Shown: positions 11,054-24,575, counted from the first letter of the stretch. The stretch is DNA of 45,181 bases from Saccoglossus kowalevskii (GCF_000003605.2 NW_003109118.1:54754-99934); one strand, 5' to 3'. Made by a program: numbers and translations. The notes: generated from the sequence alone by a model not told the origin.

Positions 11054-14000
11054 ATGTCCTGGTATGGAAGGTTGTTTACTGGTGTTGCGATCGCTGAAGC
11101 TTATCAGAAATTCAGACCAACGTATCCCAAAGGAGTTGTAGAGCGAATCATAAGCTATCTTGGACACAAGGTAAAGCTATTTTTAAGTTATACAACGTTG
11201 CACTCATTCAGGGTTTGCTGCAGTTTATGCAGCTCTCTTAGTCGTGGTATACGTTGCGGGGGGACCAGACTATGGCCGCAACGTTATGTCAGAATAGCAT
11301 AAGCGGCCAATAAGAGCTGCTATACTTCAGCAAATTCACAGTATGACCTACGCCATATTCGATGCATTCTAGTTAAAGTAAACGGTAGCGTAGTCGCACT
11401 CAAATCTGAGGTAGATAGATATTGTGTCCGTTTTTGCAATAATTTGGGTCGTCGATGGATTTCAATGTGATGGTGGCTGATAATAAAAGCAACACAATAT
11501 TTTAATACTGAAAATAAAGTGCACAGATATGTAACACACTGATGAAAATATGAAATCAGTGCGTGGAAACCTGTCCCTCCGAATCTCAGTTTATAGTCTG
11601 CACTCCCTTTCAAAAGAATGGGACAAAAATAGCCAATTTTTTCGACAAAAAACTGAAAATTGTCTGTCTCCAAAATTAGGGTGCATTTCCTGAAATAAGG
11701 AAGAATATGAAAAAAGCAGAAAAAATTGGGCGAGAAAGTCTGAAAGTAAAAAGGTGAACGGTGCCGTACATTATTTTCACAAATTCTGCCGTAGAGGGTG
11801 CTAATCGAACCGAAAAAGGATAGTCGTGTGTGGTATTTGTACTCATGACAATTAATTCAAACGAATCTGAATGCGTACAAACAGAAATTGATTGCATTAA
11901 ATAAAATTGTAATATTGGAACTATATAGTTGCGAAAATGATCAGTTGTCTGAAAGAGATTGATAGGTTTCGTCTAGGTTTCTATTTCTTGTTTTTTTATC
12001 GCGTATATGGTTTACGTTTTAAATTAATCATATTATCGCTTTTTTGAAAACACAAATCATATTTTGTCACCTTCCATAAAATAGAGCCTGCAAAATATGT
12101 TTCATATATTTTTTCAATGCATGAGCAGTGTCTTATAAATTTCCCTATTTTTCAAAATAGAATCCAGGTCCTTATGGTCTGGCCGTTGATGTGGGATGTG
12201 GTTCCGGTCAGAGTACTGGGATTCTTGGCGACCACTTTGAGCAAGTCATTGGGTGTGACATCAGTGAATCTCAGATACAAAAAGCTATTGACAGTAACCT
12301 CACACCAAACGTAGAATATAAGTAAGTTAGCTTTTGGTTTATTGTAATTATACTATAACATTGTAATTTGCTTTGGGAATGGGTATGGGTAAAATAATTT
12401 TCATAGAGCGTAAAGTTGATCTTTATTTGTGTCGACTCACTCACAAACTTATATGGCACACTCGAACTTGACAGATTTTTTTGTTTTGCTGTCGAGCGGA
12501 GCTATTCATAATACTGATTGTCCGACACCGACCGTCGACATCATCTTTTCACTTCTTCTTAAAATCAAATAATTTCCAGAAAGGTACTTTGTGGGGTTTC
12601 TCCCCTAAGATTAGTTCATTTCACAATTTTGTGAATATTTCTGGTAAAAAATTACTTGTTTTTAAAATTTGCTTGCTGTGTTCACTTTTTTGACCATAAT
12701 TTCTATTCTCTAATTTTAGTGAATATAACAGGAAATTCATTTTCAACTACTGCTGTGGCATATTTTTGGATATTTCTTTTGCATATTTCCAAATTTTGCA
12801 TAAATTAAAGTAGTTGAATTTGGGCTTAGAAAATTGTTAAATTTTATATAAATGAGGCGATAAACAAGGACGCATGTCAGTGTTTTTTTCGAACTTACGA
12901 GAGTAGCTTTCGGAAATTCGTAATAGTACGAAGAAAACAAAAATCTTAACTGCAAACGTAAATTGTAAGTAAAAAAGACAGTTGCTGGTTAGCGCGACAC
13001 CATTGTCATTGTGGCGTACAGTACGGTATAGAAATTTGACACGTGTGAATTGTTTTTTCGTCTTGCATTGCTATGTTCCGGCGACACCACAAGAGCCAGA
13101 CCAGCACCCGGGACCAGCACGACTCACTGACGACTCAACTAGATACATAGCCGTGTGCTAATCCTGGATACGTATATGGTCGACGATTGGGATTTCACTT
13201 ATTACGCCGCGACGAAACTGACGTGGCTTTATGGCTCAATCCTTATTACACTATTACTACGTTCACGTTTTTAATCAGTTGTGTTTGCAGAGATATTACA
13301 GCAGTTGTGTTCACGTTATTCAGGACCCACTTAGGACCGACTGGGCTCGTGCCGAAATCACGCTCTCATTCGTCGATCTGTTGGCACAAACGATACGCAT
13401 ATGATGATAATAATAATAATTGTTATAGTGAAATTATATCCAGTTGTTGCAATGGTGTTTATTACAAGCCATCGTGCACATGAACGGCAAAGAAGATTCG
13501 AAACACAATTATTTTGTTCACGAAAATATAGGTTGTAGCAGCACATAAATATGCGTCGCTGATGACGGTTTGCATTCAATACTTTAGCATCCGACCATCT
13601 ACTAGTATATCCGAATTTCCTGTCATCGTCATTTTATGCTAGTATCAATCAACTTATGTTTTTCTTAAATTTACCACCGAGGGCGTGATTTCGGCTCGTG
13701 CCGAGCGTTCAGGCAGCAAATCTCGGCACGTGCCGAGTTTCGGTCCCAAGCATCCATCGGGACCGAGATCGAGTTCTTTTCGGCACGTGCCGACTCGGTC
13801 CCGACCGTTCACACACAATTTTCGGCACGTGCCGACTCGGTCCCGAGTCTCAGCACGTGCCGAGATCTCTAACGTGAACGCCACTTATGTGTTTATATCT
13901 ATGATAAGAATAAATCATGTTTGCTCCCATGTTTACTCAGTAAACAAGTGACGCCATTTCGGGCGACTTTCGAACTTAGTTGCACTTACCCAAAAATATC

Positions 14001-16718
14001 CGTCAAAATATGATTCTTTTCGTCGATCAGAGCAAAGTATTTGGGAAAAAACACACCATCGTTTCAAATAGGTTTCCAGCTTTGTAGGAATGCGGGAAAT
14101 GACTTTTATGCAAATTTGCCATTTTCAAGTGTTTCAGTTTGACACTTTAGTCAATACCTTATTATACAGACACCAATTTAATGAAACAATTATTATTATT
14201 AGACAAAATCTTCAAATCACCTGGCATTACTTTATGGCAGCTCACATGAGTAATATCATAATTCTACTGATTGCTCCTTCTCAGGAACTATTGATAAACG
14301 ATTCAATTTTTAAGTTATATATACTGTACTGGCGTTCAAAATCTCGATTTTAACGACAACAATATTTTACAGAACTGGCAGTGATAGCAATATACCTGCA
14401 ACTGACCATTCGGTGGATCTCGTGACGTCAGCACAATCATTTCATTGGTTTAATCATGAACATTTCTATAAAGAAGTTGACAGGGTTCTCAAGCCGAAGG
14501 GATGCCTCGCTGTTTATGGATATGGTACCGCTCAGTTCCATAAGAACACGAACGGAAAACAACTACAGAGTGTTTTTGATGAGGTGTGTAATATTTAACC
14601 TCGACTAATTAACTAATAATATGTTAATTTCACCGTTTTAACACTTTTAAGATGAAACAAATGAAGTTAGACGCCTCGGGACTAACAGGCTGTTAAAAAA
14701 AATGCAACAAAATTTAGGAAAGTAGACGTTTCGGTACTTTATTACTTATTTATTCACAATGATTTTATGCATTGGTACGTCAAAGTGGTTTCATATTTGT
14801 AGAATAACACCCACTCTAATGACCGAATGGCGGCTATTTTAATGCTATAAAATGCATCTAATTCATTAGATTCTACCATTCTATTGAGTATGATGGGTTG
14901 ATTATGTACATCTTTTTTCCCCATATCGGATTTAAAATGGATGACTGACGGCCATTTTCTTTTGGCAAATATCTGACATTTCTTGACCAACATATTACTT
15001 TTTAACACAAAAAATGCATAAATAAAGTAGTTCCAATTTGTATCATGTCTGTCACATAGTTGTCAGTGACGATAGATTCAAGTTATTAGAAATAACGCCA
15101 CCAAGAACTATAACACCACACCACTTATCTAATTTACTCATCAAACCAACTTTATTGACAAATTGAAATATTTTTTTTGTTTTCATCCTCTTGGATGTCT
15201 GATTTTGTCTCATGAGAGATCACTTTGAAAAAGTACCAAGCTTGTTTTCGAAGATTTGTAGAAATGTGTCTGCAAAACGAAAAAAATAAATAATTTAGTT
15301 CCTCCATTGTAATAATTGTAATTATTTATTTGAAACAATCATTTGTATATTGTCAGTTCTACAGTAAAGAATTAGAGGGGTTCTGGAGTAAAAGACGACG
15401 GCACATTGAAAATCACTTTAAACAATTTAAGCTGCCGTATACGGATTTTGAAAGGTATGTCTGCTGTACTCTTTTGTTGGTTAGATGTTTTCACACCAAA
15501 TTGTTGGCTAAAATATTTGTGGATTCACTTCCAATTTGGCTGTCAGATTTTCTTATTCCATATATTGATTAAAAAAATTCGAAATCACATCTGATCAATA
15601 TATGGTCGCCAGATAATGACGTATTTATATGTGTTACATTCGCCATGTATAAACACGTAATACGTTCAGATGCAATCTTTCAGTCCCCATTTCGCAGATT
15701 CAGTTTCCAATCATACACGTTGATTGGATATTGTGCATTCGAAATTAATTTTCCTGCCGCAATGTTGTATTGTAACACGCTGGTGAAACGCGCATATCAT
15801 GAGTGATAAGATAAGTAGTGTAATTGTCAATGAAATTGATTTAACCTAAAAAAATATAATAAACTGAAATACCGGCCATATATTTAACCTGATGTGTTGC
15901 TTAATAGTTAGCATGTCCCCAAGCATCACGAAAATTGTGGAATCGACTGCTTTAGCCTGTTGATCCTTGTAATGAAAGAATAAAAAATAATCCTCAACCA
16001 CCAAATCTTATCTCGAACACGTTATTAAAATACCTCAACAGTTGCCTGCATGCATTTCTTCCCACACAGAGATGATACATTGTCAATTGAAATTGACTAC
16101 AGTGTTGCAGATTTCATGGGATACTTAAGTTCCTGGACAGCATACCATAAATATCTCAAAGTAAATCCACACAAACAACATATATTGGTGGAAGTGGAAG
16201 AAAAGTAAGTTTTGGAACGCTAAGGAAACTTATCATTACTTATCATTCACATTTTCTGAATATATTATAGATTCAGTTGGCGTAATTGAACGGGTGTAAA
16301 TACTTCGATGACGTCCGAGAGTGGACAAAGATTTGAATCAGTGAGTGGGTGTATAAGCTTAGTTGAACGGGGATTAGTGTAACTAAAATGTTCGATTATC
16401 ATTAGAACAGAAAATTTTACTATACAGCAAATGTGCAGTTTAGGTACGAGCCATAATGTCGCGTAAAGAGTCGTGATCCCTGAGTGCGTGGATTCAATGA
16501 ACCACTTTGATCATCGAGTGAATAAATTAAAGTGAATGCTTGGTGAATGAAATAGTCAGTGAGATACACCGACTGAATTGTGTTCGTAGTGATTTATATT
16601 AATAATAATAATATCACTTCTCAGGTTGATGGGTGCGACTGGTGCTGATACGCTACCTGAAATGACAACAATTAAAGTTTCATTCCCCGTGTTTTTATTG
16701 CTTGGAAGGAAGAAATGA
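11054..16718 (+). CDS. Class I SAM-dependent methyltransferase, array member 2 (B2), six exons, most divergent copy
   Basis: Exons: 11054-11170, 12161-12321, 14373-14583, 15357-15454, 16070-16204 and 16625-16718, giving 271 aa with no break. Motif I DVGCGSG, the FRPTYP signature, VDLVTSAQSFHWF and RVLKPKGCLAVYGYG are all present, so SAM binding and fold should be intact. Exon 4 is strongly divergent: it encodes GFWSKRRRHIENHFKQFKLP where the A-type copies have GFWGDEIKQVEQ-like sequence. This suggests changed acceptor specificity. Introns 3, 4 and 5 show no obvious similarity to those of the other copies, so this gene has escaped recent conversion. The exon 3 donor is GAG|GTGTGT. It lies 3.1 kb after A1 and 1.7 kb before A3. 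Confidence 0.93.
13344..13864. repeat. GC-rich foldback-like island with CACGTG-centred palindromes, intron 2 of gene B2
   Basis: Palindromes at 13722-13737 (CTCGGCACGTGCCGAG, perfect), 13780-13793 and 13822-13835 (TCGGCACGTGCCGA, perfect), and 13849-13864 (one mismatch). A related copy, with CTCGTG at its centre, is at 13691-13704. Between them lie CTCGGTCCCGA and its complement. A separate 20-nt sequence at 13344-13363 is the reverse complement of 13683-13702 with two mismatches. The GC content contrasts sharply with the flanks. It could be a nonautonomous foldback element, a satellite fragment or a dense bHLH-binding cluster. Confidence 0.75.
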
Positions 16719-16766
16719 CACTCGACACTTTCTAACACTCTCTGTAAGGTGACAATTTAATTTGTA

Positions 16767-16772
16767 AATAAA
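16767..16772 (+). terminator. Poly(A) signal of gene B2
   Basis: AATAAA about 50 bp after the TGA stop, with a second AATAAA at 16776-16781. Position fits a very short 3' UTR. Confidence 0.6.
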
Positions 16773-16784
16773 ATGAATAAATAT

Positions 16785-17930
16785 CATATCAATTTTCAAT
16801 TCTGTTAATTGTGTAGCAATATGTTGGCTTACTGATGCCGCATATCAAATCTTGTATGTATAATTTGGGCACAAAGGTCGACAGACTATGGGTTTAAATA
16901 GAAATAAGGTCGTTCTAGAAATGAGTACGTAAGAAGCAGCTTAAGTATCATCACGTTATGAACATTAATGTGTCTATAGAATGGCTTTGTAAGGTTCCAA
17001 TGATTTCCGTTTCCCGTCACGTTCAATATGGGCTAAACGTGTTCTGATTACTGTGTAATACAATTGTTTATCGTCGAGTTTTCGTTTATAAAATACAATA
17101 ATACGTACCATTTGATTAGCTGTAACTTCCATTCTTCGCTACTTAGACCCTCACAGTGGCGGCGTCATGCTGAAATGGTGCCTTACCTGGACTCCAGCAA
17201 ATGTGTATCTTTAATTGAAACCAACAAGTAATTGGTAAAGCCGCAATATACAAAGAACAAATCTCGAGGCCTCGGGCATTCTATCACTTTGTTTTCTAAA
17301 CGATCCCGGAAACAAAGTATCGCTTTATTCAACTTTTTAAAATTTACCAAACATTTAAACAACTGAAGGATTTCCATTCTCGCGCTCTCATGATATTGTA
17401 TGACAGACTTCACGTCGATAAGAAGTAGAGACGACGATTTGGCTTGAATTTAGTCACGAATGACTCTACAAAAAACAGGAATTTAACCGATATCAACTTC
17501 ATGCCCGATTGTTTCACAGTAGTGTTCCGACATATTCTGACTTGACTGACGTGACAGGAACTCATTGTTACGTGACTAATATTCAGTATGTAACATATGA
17601 GTAGTCATATTGAATCTCGTGCGATTTGTTATTTGTTCGTCATCTTTCCAGTACCGGTCGACGAATTATTCGTGCCAAGGTGTATACCGGGGTGTATACT
17701 ACGCCCATTGAATATTTAACTCAATAATCGATGATTATACAATAACTGGTGTGCGTGGTACAAAATAAAATGTATAGGCAATTATCATAGTATTCATCGG
17801 TGAGCTGTCTCTCCGAATCGATGCCTATAATGACTACATTACTACATGTAGCGCTGTTACTTCCGGTTCTTCTTTGGTACTTTTCTATAGGGCTTCCTGG
17901 ACAGATTAACAGTCACGCATAACCTACATT
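16785..17930. other. B2-A3 spacer, no recognisable gene
   Basis: About 1.1 kb without a supported gene. From about 17935 (TAGTGTCCCGTCC) the sequence becomes alignable with the B4-A5 spacer near 38250, marking the left edge of the shared A-type upstream region. Confidence 0.6.
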
Positions 17931-18184
17931 TTTTAGTGTCCCGTCCTTGGTTCTCGGTTTGGGCCTTTATGTGACAAATTTAAAATTGTCATTAAAAGTG
18001 TGTCATATTTATCAATTTGATAAGCTCTTGATGGCACCTAAGCCATCCTAAGATGTGTAAGCTCGAATTCCTATGGGAGGGATGTGAACAAAACACACAG
18101 ATTTATCAGACTTTTTACCTTCAGCATTCGCCGAAATACGTACAGCTTTGAAGTATCTTTGAAGTCAATAAAGAAACCTTCACA

Positions 18185-18375
18185 CACAGTTCTAGCTGCT
18201 GACTTAATTGCAGTATGCCCTCGCACAACGCCTTTTAGATAGAACGCAGTTATAGAAAGCCTATTGGCTAACAACAACACTATATATATACTACGAACGC
18301 CGATTATGCTAATTTGTGGTACGAGATTATTCTCTATGGCTGAATACATGACCCTAGGAACAAATACTACGTGTC
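18185..18375 (+). promoter_or_regulatory. A-type promoter of gene A3 (CCAAT, TATA-like run, degraded ER8/E-box)
   Basis: The inverted CCAAT box ATTGG is at 18263-18267, followed by a TATATATATA run at 18281-18290, about 107 bp before the ATG. Downstream, TGACCC (18349-18354) and TACGTG (18368-18373) occupy the places of TGACCT and CACGTG in genes 2 and 4, but the second AGGTCA half-site is not recognisable. The whole block is nearly repeated at 38550-38735 in front of gene A5. Confidence 0.6.
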
Positions 18376-18396
18376 ACCTCAACTATATGTGTGGTC

Positions 18397-21300
18397 ATGT
18401 CTTGCAATGAAAGCTTGTTCACTGGTGATGCTATTGCTGAAGCTTACCAGAAATTCAGACCAACGTATCCAAAAGGAGTTGTTGAGCGAATCATAAGCTA
18501 TCTTGGTGACAAGGTAAAGCGATTTATATGCCCATAAGCATTGCAGTAAGCAGTAATGCAATCGAATTCTAAGCATTTGTAGAATTTCCAACATCCAGCG
18601 ACATTTTGAGATCAGATCTATGGCACATTTATAAGACACATTACAGTCATGGCCACATTTTTTGGTTGAGATTTATTCAATTGTTTTTTTTTATAGAAAA
18701 GTCCATAAAGTAAAAAATATGCTTCACAAAACTATGTTCCTGGACAGATCAGGTGTGCATTGCGCTATACACTGCGAATTTCTTTCCGTACAAAAGTAAC
18801 AATCGAATCTCTCCATGGTTACCGACAATTATCCCCAACGCAAATTGTAGATCGTTGGATCAATATGTTACCTTTGTTTAGGCTACATGTGGCTTGTGAA
18901 GAGCGATCGACGACGTTATTCAGGCATGGTAACGCATGGTAAATATAGATAAATAAAAATAGATACATAAATGTTAAACAATATAGAACTGCCCGAAGCG
19001 TCATATACAATGTGTGTACAAAACATTGCCAGGACGTGAACTGTGATGTTCTAAATATTAGACAATTTCTTTGCATGACGTCACTACGCTGTCTAGTGCC
19101 TTTACCCGCACTATACTCTCCCAATACACCGACCTATTTGCCATTTTTCACAATAATGAATATGCTTATAAGTATAATTATATTTAATTTAGTACCGAGT
19201 TTCTGGTACAAAACTTCCATGTATGTTTTTTTTCTAAATAGAAGCCAGGTCCTTTTAATCTGGCCGTTGACGTCGGATGCGGCTCCGGGCAAAGTACTGC
19301 GGTTCTCGGAGACTATTTTGAGCAAGTCATTGGGTGTGACGTCAGTGAATCTCAGATACGAGAAGCTATTGACAAAAACCTTTCACCAAACGTAGAATAT
19401 AGGTAAGTTAGTTTATATTTTGTTCTTGTAATTGTAATAATAAACTCAAAAGTGTTAGCTGACTGTTAATTAAAATATTTGTTGTAGAAAGTGTTTGTAA
19501 TTAGTGATTCATATTTTTCAATTACATCCTTAAATCAATCAATTAATGGTCGCATCGATCTCCAACAGTCAACGTCACTGCCAAATGTTAGAGCGACGCA
19601 TAATATTTACATACACCTGATCCCGCATCTGGTAGGCCCTTTCCGGGGTACTTTGCAACATTCCTAAACACTTTCATGGGAACTTGATTAACATATATCA
19701 AAACAACGAAAGCGGAAGCGGAAGGGCAGGTGTAGTTGAACTATTCCATTGCTAGTAGTAGGTATGACCAAAACGTTTCGATGTTAATTTCGTCAGCGAC
19801 ATGTTTTTAAGTAATTGTTCTATAATCACTAAGAACATTCAAAATTGTTGGAAGCAAAGTGAAAACGATATAAAATGGTGACAGTTTATTTGAAACAAAT
19901 CTGTCACATCAAAGGTTCACGTATTTACTCGGGTAAATTGAAGGTTGTAAATAATTGTTACCATTGTCCCAAACCTTAGCATATTTATCGCGAGTGATAA
20001 TCTGCTGAAAATCCACTGTGCTTACCCACAAAAAAATATTACCTCATGATTTTTTATTTTTAATAAAACAAAATAGAGAAGTATTCTTTGCCAAATACCA
20101 GGTTCATTACATTAAATTCGAATTTCATGTAAATAGACAATTTATATTACCCACGTTGTATACGTCACTATAGGTTGATTATATAATTGAACATGACTGT
20201 AGGGTTTTAAAATCAAGCCCGTCTGCCGGATAGTACGTCTGTTTAGTTCCCATCCAAGGCGACAAGCTTATTTATATATAAAGGAGAAATCTGGACTAAA
20301 TTCAAATGGACTTTGGGATGTGCCCGTAGCCGTCGAAATTGGCGAGAAAAAAATGCAATACATGTACAATACAATACAAATTTTCATTTTCCTGCTAAGG
20401 CATTACTAATGTTTTGCCCATTCCTTATCACGCAATTTCAATTGTTATTCAAAATACCTTACGCATATTGTTATTGAATATTGAGTGTTTGTACTATACT
20501 ACCAGTAATTGTCATAGGATAATCTGATAAGCGTTATATTACAGGCCTGAATTTAATCCGTGACGAAACAACGCGGCCACCACATAAAGATCGAGAATAA
20601 TATAACATCAATATAAATGCGAATACGTTCTCTTTGACCTACAACAAATAATGCTGAAAATCATAATTTTGTCGCATGGAAGCCTTCAGTCAAGCAGTAG
20701 AAGACGTCATCAAATGTGACCACCTTGAATACTTAATATTATGTAGCACGTGTCACTATTTACCTCATTGACTGTGTTGAATGTTAGATGCGCACGGCAA
20801 TATTTATTATATTAGGAATCGACCATTAAAAATCCTTCTGAATATCATTCTGAAAAGAAAGCAAAGCGGTCAAATGGGCCAGTCCAGATGCTGTGTTCTA
20901 AACACGCGTGTATGGGTAATTATTTTGTTGCGATCATTTCAACATGGATTGATTATTATTTTCCCGCAAAGTCATATCAAACAATTCATATTCACTACTA
21001 TCAGATTATCAATTCAAATGTTCAGTTATCTTGATTGAAACCACTGACTTCTTCCTTTTTTTCTAACTAGTCGTCATAGCCATATATGAGCGGGAGGTTA
21101 AAGAAAGGAGGGGCATATTTCCGGGGACAACTTCCTCTGAAAAACCCACTTGTCGTCCCATAACATATTTAAATTCCAATTTCACAACACGTCGTGTCGT
21201 CCTTGTAAAAACGATCAACTCCCGTACCTCGGTGCGGAGCCAAGAGTTCCAAAAAGACCCCCAAAGCTTTGGGTCTCATCCAAATTGAAATGATGTCCTA

Positions 21301-24053
21301 ATAGTCAGGTCAATAATTTAAATGCTTTGCAAGAGAAATCAGAATATATGGTGAAGTGCGCCAGCTTGCATCTTGCTCCATCGCCAAGGACGCAGAAATC
21401 ATGCTAGGATAGATCAAAGACTCAAGGGGTAACGGATGTATTCTGTGATATGATATATTGACTATTTTGACAACAAATGCATGCTCATGATTGGTAACCC
21501 ACAGTTCCACCTAAGTGCAAATCCATAGACGTTGGACTTCATGTTCGTGTAACAGAAAACAGGTGTTTGGATTATTTTGATTAGAAGAGACATCTACATA
21601 TGGAGTCCATGGGTACCTAAGGGTATTTGAAGGATATATAAAATGAGAACCTTAATTTATCACTCATGCATTCAACATGATTATACATTTTAGAAATATT
21701 TCGATTGAATTAAAAAGAAAACTGAATTAACACTTAGAATACAGTACATGACAAAGTGGTGAACCAGGCTTCTTATAAATTCCAAACGAATTTAGGCCCT
21801 GACATTTGGAGTACTTGTAGTACAGCATGTTATTTAAATATGTGAATAGGTTGACAATTATTGGCTTTATATCTTTGTTTTGGAACTCCTAATACAAATG
21901 TATTTAAACAAGAAACAAGTTTTTATTTGGTTTTAGGAGTTGATCACATTCCAACAATATGTACTACATTACTAATGACCACACATTGAACATGATTGAG
22001 TAATTCACCACACTACAGTGAATTATTAAATGTATGGCAAAGAAAAAATGTAGACTATATGCCGTATTAGCTCGTACAAATTTAATTTGGAAATATTGCC
22101 GAAAATTGTAGTGATATTCATTTTTGTTACTGTCATTTGGTATTTTAAACAAACACATTGTAGGTAACAAATGAACAGTTTGACTTTGTTTTGTTATCTA
22201 ACAATCGCACCTTTGCATGTACATGTACTATAATATGTACCGATAATAATTGTTCTGGTATTGTTCTTTGTTTGGTAGTTTTTTATGTTTATTTGTCACA
22301 TATTACTTTCTTAGACTGACTGTTCCGAAAAAGTTCAGTTTTGCGCACCAAATGTGTGCTCACCATTTACCTAAATGGCAAACATCACAAACACGAACAA
22401 ACTGTTTATATGCATTTTACTAAATTAAAAATATAGGCATTTGCTCAAGTTCGCCTAGGTTATTAAACGTGTTTTGTGTACTTTGATGACATACTGGAAT
22501 TATTCTCAAAAATTCATTGTGTTTAATTGTACAACAACAATTTAGTACTTTAATAGGACACTATATTTTGAGATACATGTATTAGAGTATATTATTGTCA
22601 TTTGAAATTATGGTAATTCACCTAATAATGCGAACGATTCACATTCAGAAATCACATCAAAATTGAAGCATCAGGACTATATACCATTTAAAGGAAAAAA
22701 ACAATACATTCAAATGAATTCCAAGCTGATTCAACACAGACAATACAACACAGAGGAAATAATAAGTCATGTTTTTCTTTGTATTCCAGAAATGGAAGTG
22801 ATAGAAATATACCTGCAGCTGATCATACAGTGGATCTTGTGACGTCAGCACAGGCAGCTCATTGGTTCGATCAAAATCAATTTTATAAAGAAGTTGATAG
22901 AGTTTTGACGTCGAATGGATGCCTTGCTGTATATGGATACGGATTCGCGCAGTTGCAAAGAAATACAAATGGAAAGCAACTGCAAAATATATATGACGAT
23001 GTGTGTATAGTTTAAAAACATCTATAACCAAACGAAATTCATTGGTAATACAGTAAAGTACTATGCCCTGTGTTTCTGCACCGTGAAAATATAATTCGTA
23101 TAAATCACTTTGTAAAGTGTCCTCATCACTTGCATAACACTATGGAGATGCATAAACCATGCACGTGATAACCATCATTAATCACGTTGTTAACCTCAAC
23201 TGTGATTAGAAATATGGAAAATGGAAAAAATATCAGAATGATAAATGTAGAACAGTAACTTGATTTAAACATGTTTCCTTTTGTTGTTCCTCAACTCACC
23301 TCCCAGAAACGTCATGCAATATTTTGACGCACTTTTTCTGATTTTATTCTTTATTTCAGTTTCTTTATAAGACATTAGATGGCTTCTGGGGAGATGAAAT
23401 AAAGCAAGTTGGGCAACGCTATACATGTTTTACAATGCCGTATGCAGAATCTGAAAGGTACGTATGTTCACCTTTTCACAGCTAAATACTTTCTCATTGA
23501 GTTTCATCCAATTCCTAATAGTGTTTTACAATTACAATATGAATTTCAAACGCGTGGCTTCTTTACTCACGCGCTCATGTATGATACAATACATATAAAT
23601 AATCATTACTTTTTTGATGAGTTAGGGGGCTTTGTACGTCAGTATTTAAATGTGTATGATTTTATTTTTTATACAGAGATGATACATTTTCAATTGAAAT
23701 TGACTACAGTGTTGCAGAGTTTGTGGGGTTTCTAAGTTCTTTATCAATATACCATAAATATCTAAAGGTGAACCCCGACAAACAATGTGTACTGGTGGAA
23801 TTAGAAAAAAATGTAAGTTTGAAATATTCAAAGAAAAACAAAATATTTGTTTTAACCGAACCCGTCTCATAACAATCATACTTAATAAGATATTCATATT
23901 ACTTAACAATTGATCATACTATCATAAAAATTACTGCACCAAATAGACAAAGCAAATATATACAGTCTTTTATATTGAATTTATTAAAAAATAACAAAAT
24001 GGAAGAATTTCATACCATACGTGCCAATAAACCAGCATATAGGTAGAACATAC

Positions 24054-24090
<37 letters not shown>

Positions 24091-24575
24091 TATATATATA
24101 TATAACATGATAAATGCCAAATATATAATACATCATACTTATTTTTCTGATAATGCTCACTACATCTATTTTAAATTATAATGGATAATTGGAGATGAAT
24201 GTATTTTTCCCCGAAAAACCTTGTTAAGAGATTGAATCACAAAAAAACAAGAAATAAAATAATTGATGAATAACTAAAAAGATTGAATGAATGATTGGCT
24301 AAATCGATTGAATGAAAAAATTAAACGAATGTGCAACCGGCTTTTCGACTATGTAATTGACTGACTGACTGACTGATTAATTAATTAATGAAATTCAAAA
24401 ATTACATTGTCTGATGAATGAAATAATTAATACGTTTTTAATATGTTAACAAATTTAATTTAAATAACACTTTTTCAACAGGTTGATGAGCGCCATTGGC
24501 AGTGAGGCACCAGCTGAACACACAACATTCCATGTATCATTTCCAGTTTTTGTGTTGCTTTGCAGAAAGTCGTAA
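18397..24575 (+). CDS. Class I SAM-dependent methyltransferase, array member 3 (A3), one-base insertion in exon 5
   Basis: Exons: 18397-18513, 19242-19402, 22790-23000, 23360-23457, 23677-23812 and 24482-24575. The first four have the array's standard lengths and code for the FRPTYP signature, motif I DVGCGSG and VDLVTSAQAAHWF. Exon 5 is 136 nt rather than 135, because the A-run before the donor is one base longer (GAA AAA AAT|GTAAGT). Read literally, exon 6 is out of frame and ends after seven codons at TGA 24503-24505, giving 248 aa that lack the conserved HVSFPVF end. Without the extra A the frame runs to TAA at 24573-24575, 271 aa. Motif III has TS in place of the usual KP (RVLTSNGC). It may be a real lesion or a homopolymer sequencing error. 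Confidence 0.85.
20420..22080. other. Middle of A3 intron 2, no gene; partly shared with A1 intron 2
   Basis: I see no gene. The stretch near 21523-21730 (ATAGACGTTGGACTTCATGTTCGTGTAACAG onward) aligns with 5040-5275 in intron 2 of gene A1. From about 22080 to exon 3 it aligns instead with intron 2 of genes B4 and A5. Confidence 0.5.
24056..24104. repeat. (TA)n microsatellite in intron 5 of gene A3
   Basis: A TA run with one GA interruption. Confidence 0.95.

Noticed and set aside
13691-13864. Possible CRISPR-like array
   Set aside because: The repeats are short palindromes at irregular distances, with spacers that are themselves related. The locus is an animal intron.
13654-13884. Open frames on both strands with repeated HVPTRSR-like peptides
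   Set aside because: The repetition is produced by the GC-rich palindromes, and both strands are open for the same reason. It is DNA repeat structure rather than a protein.
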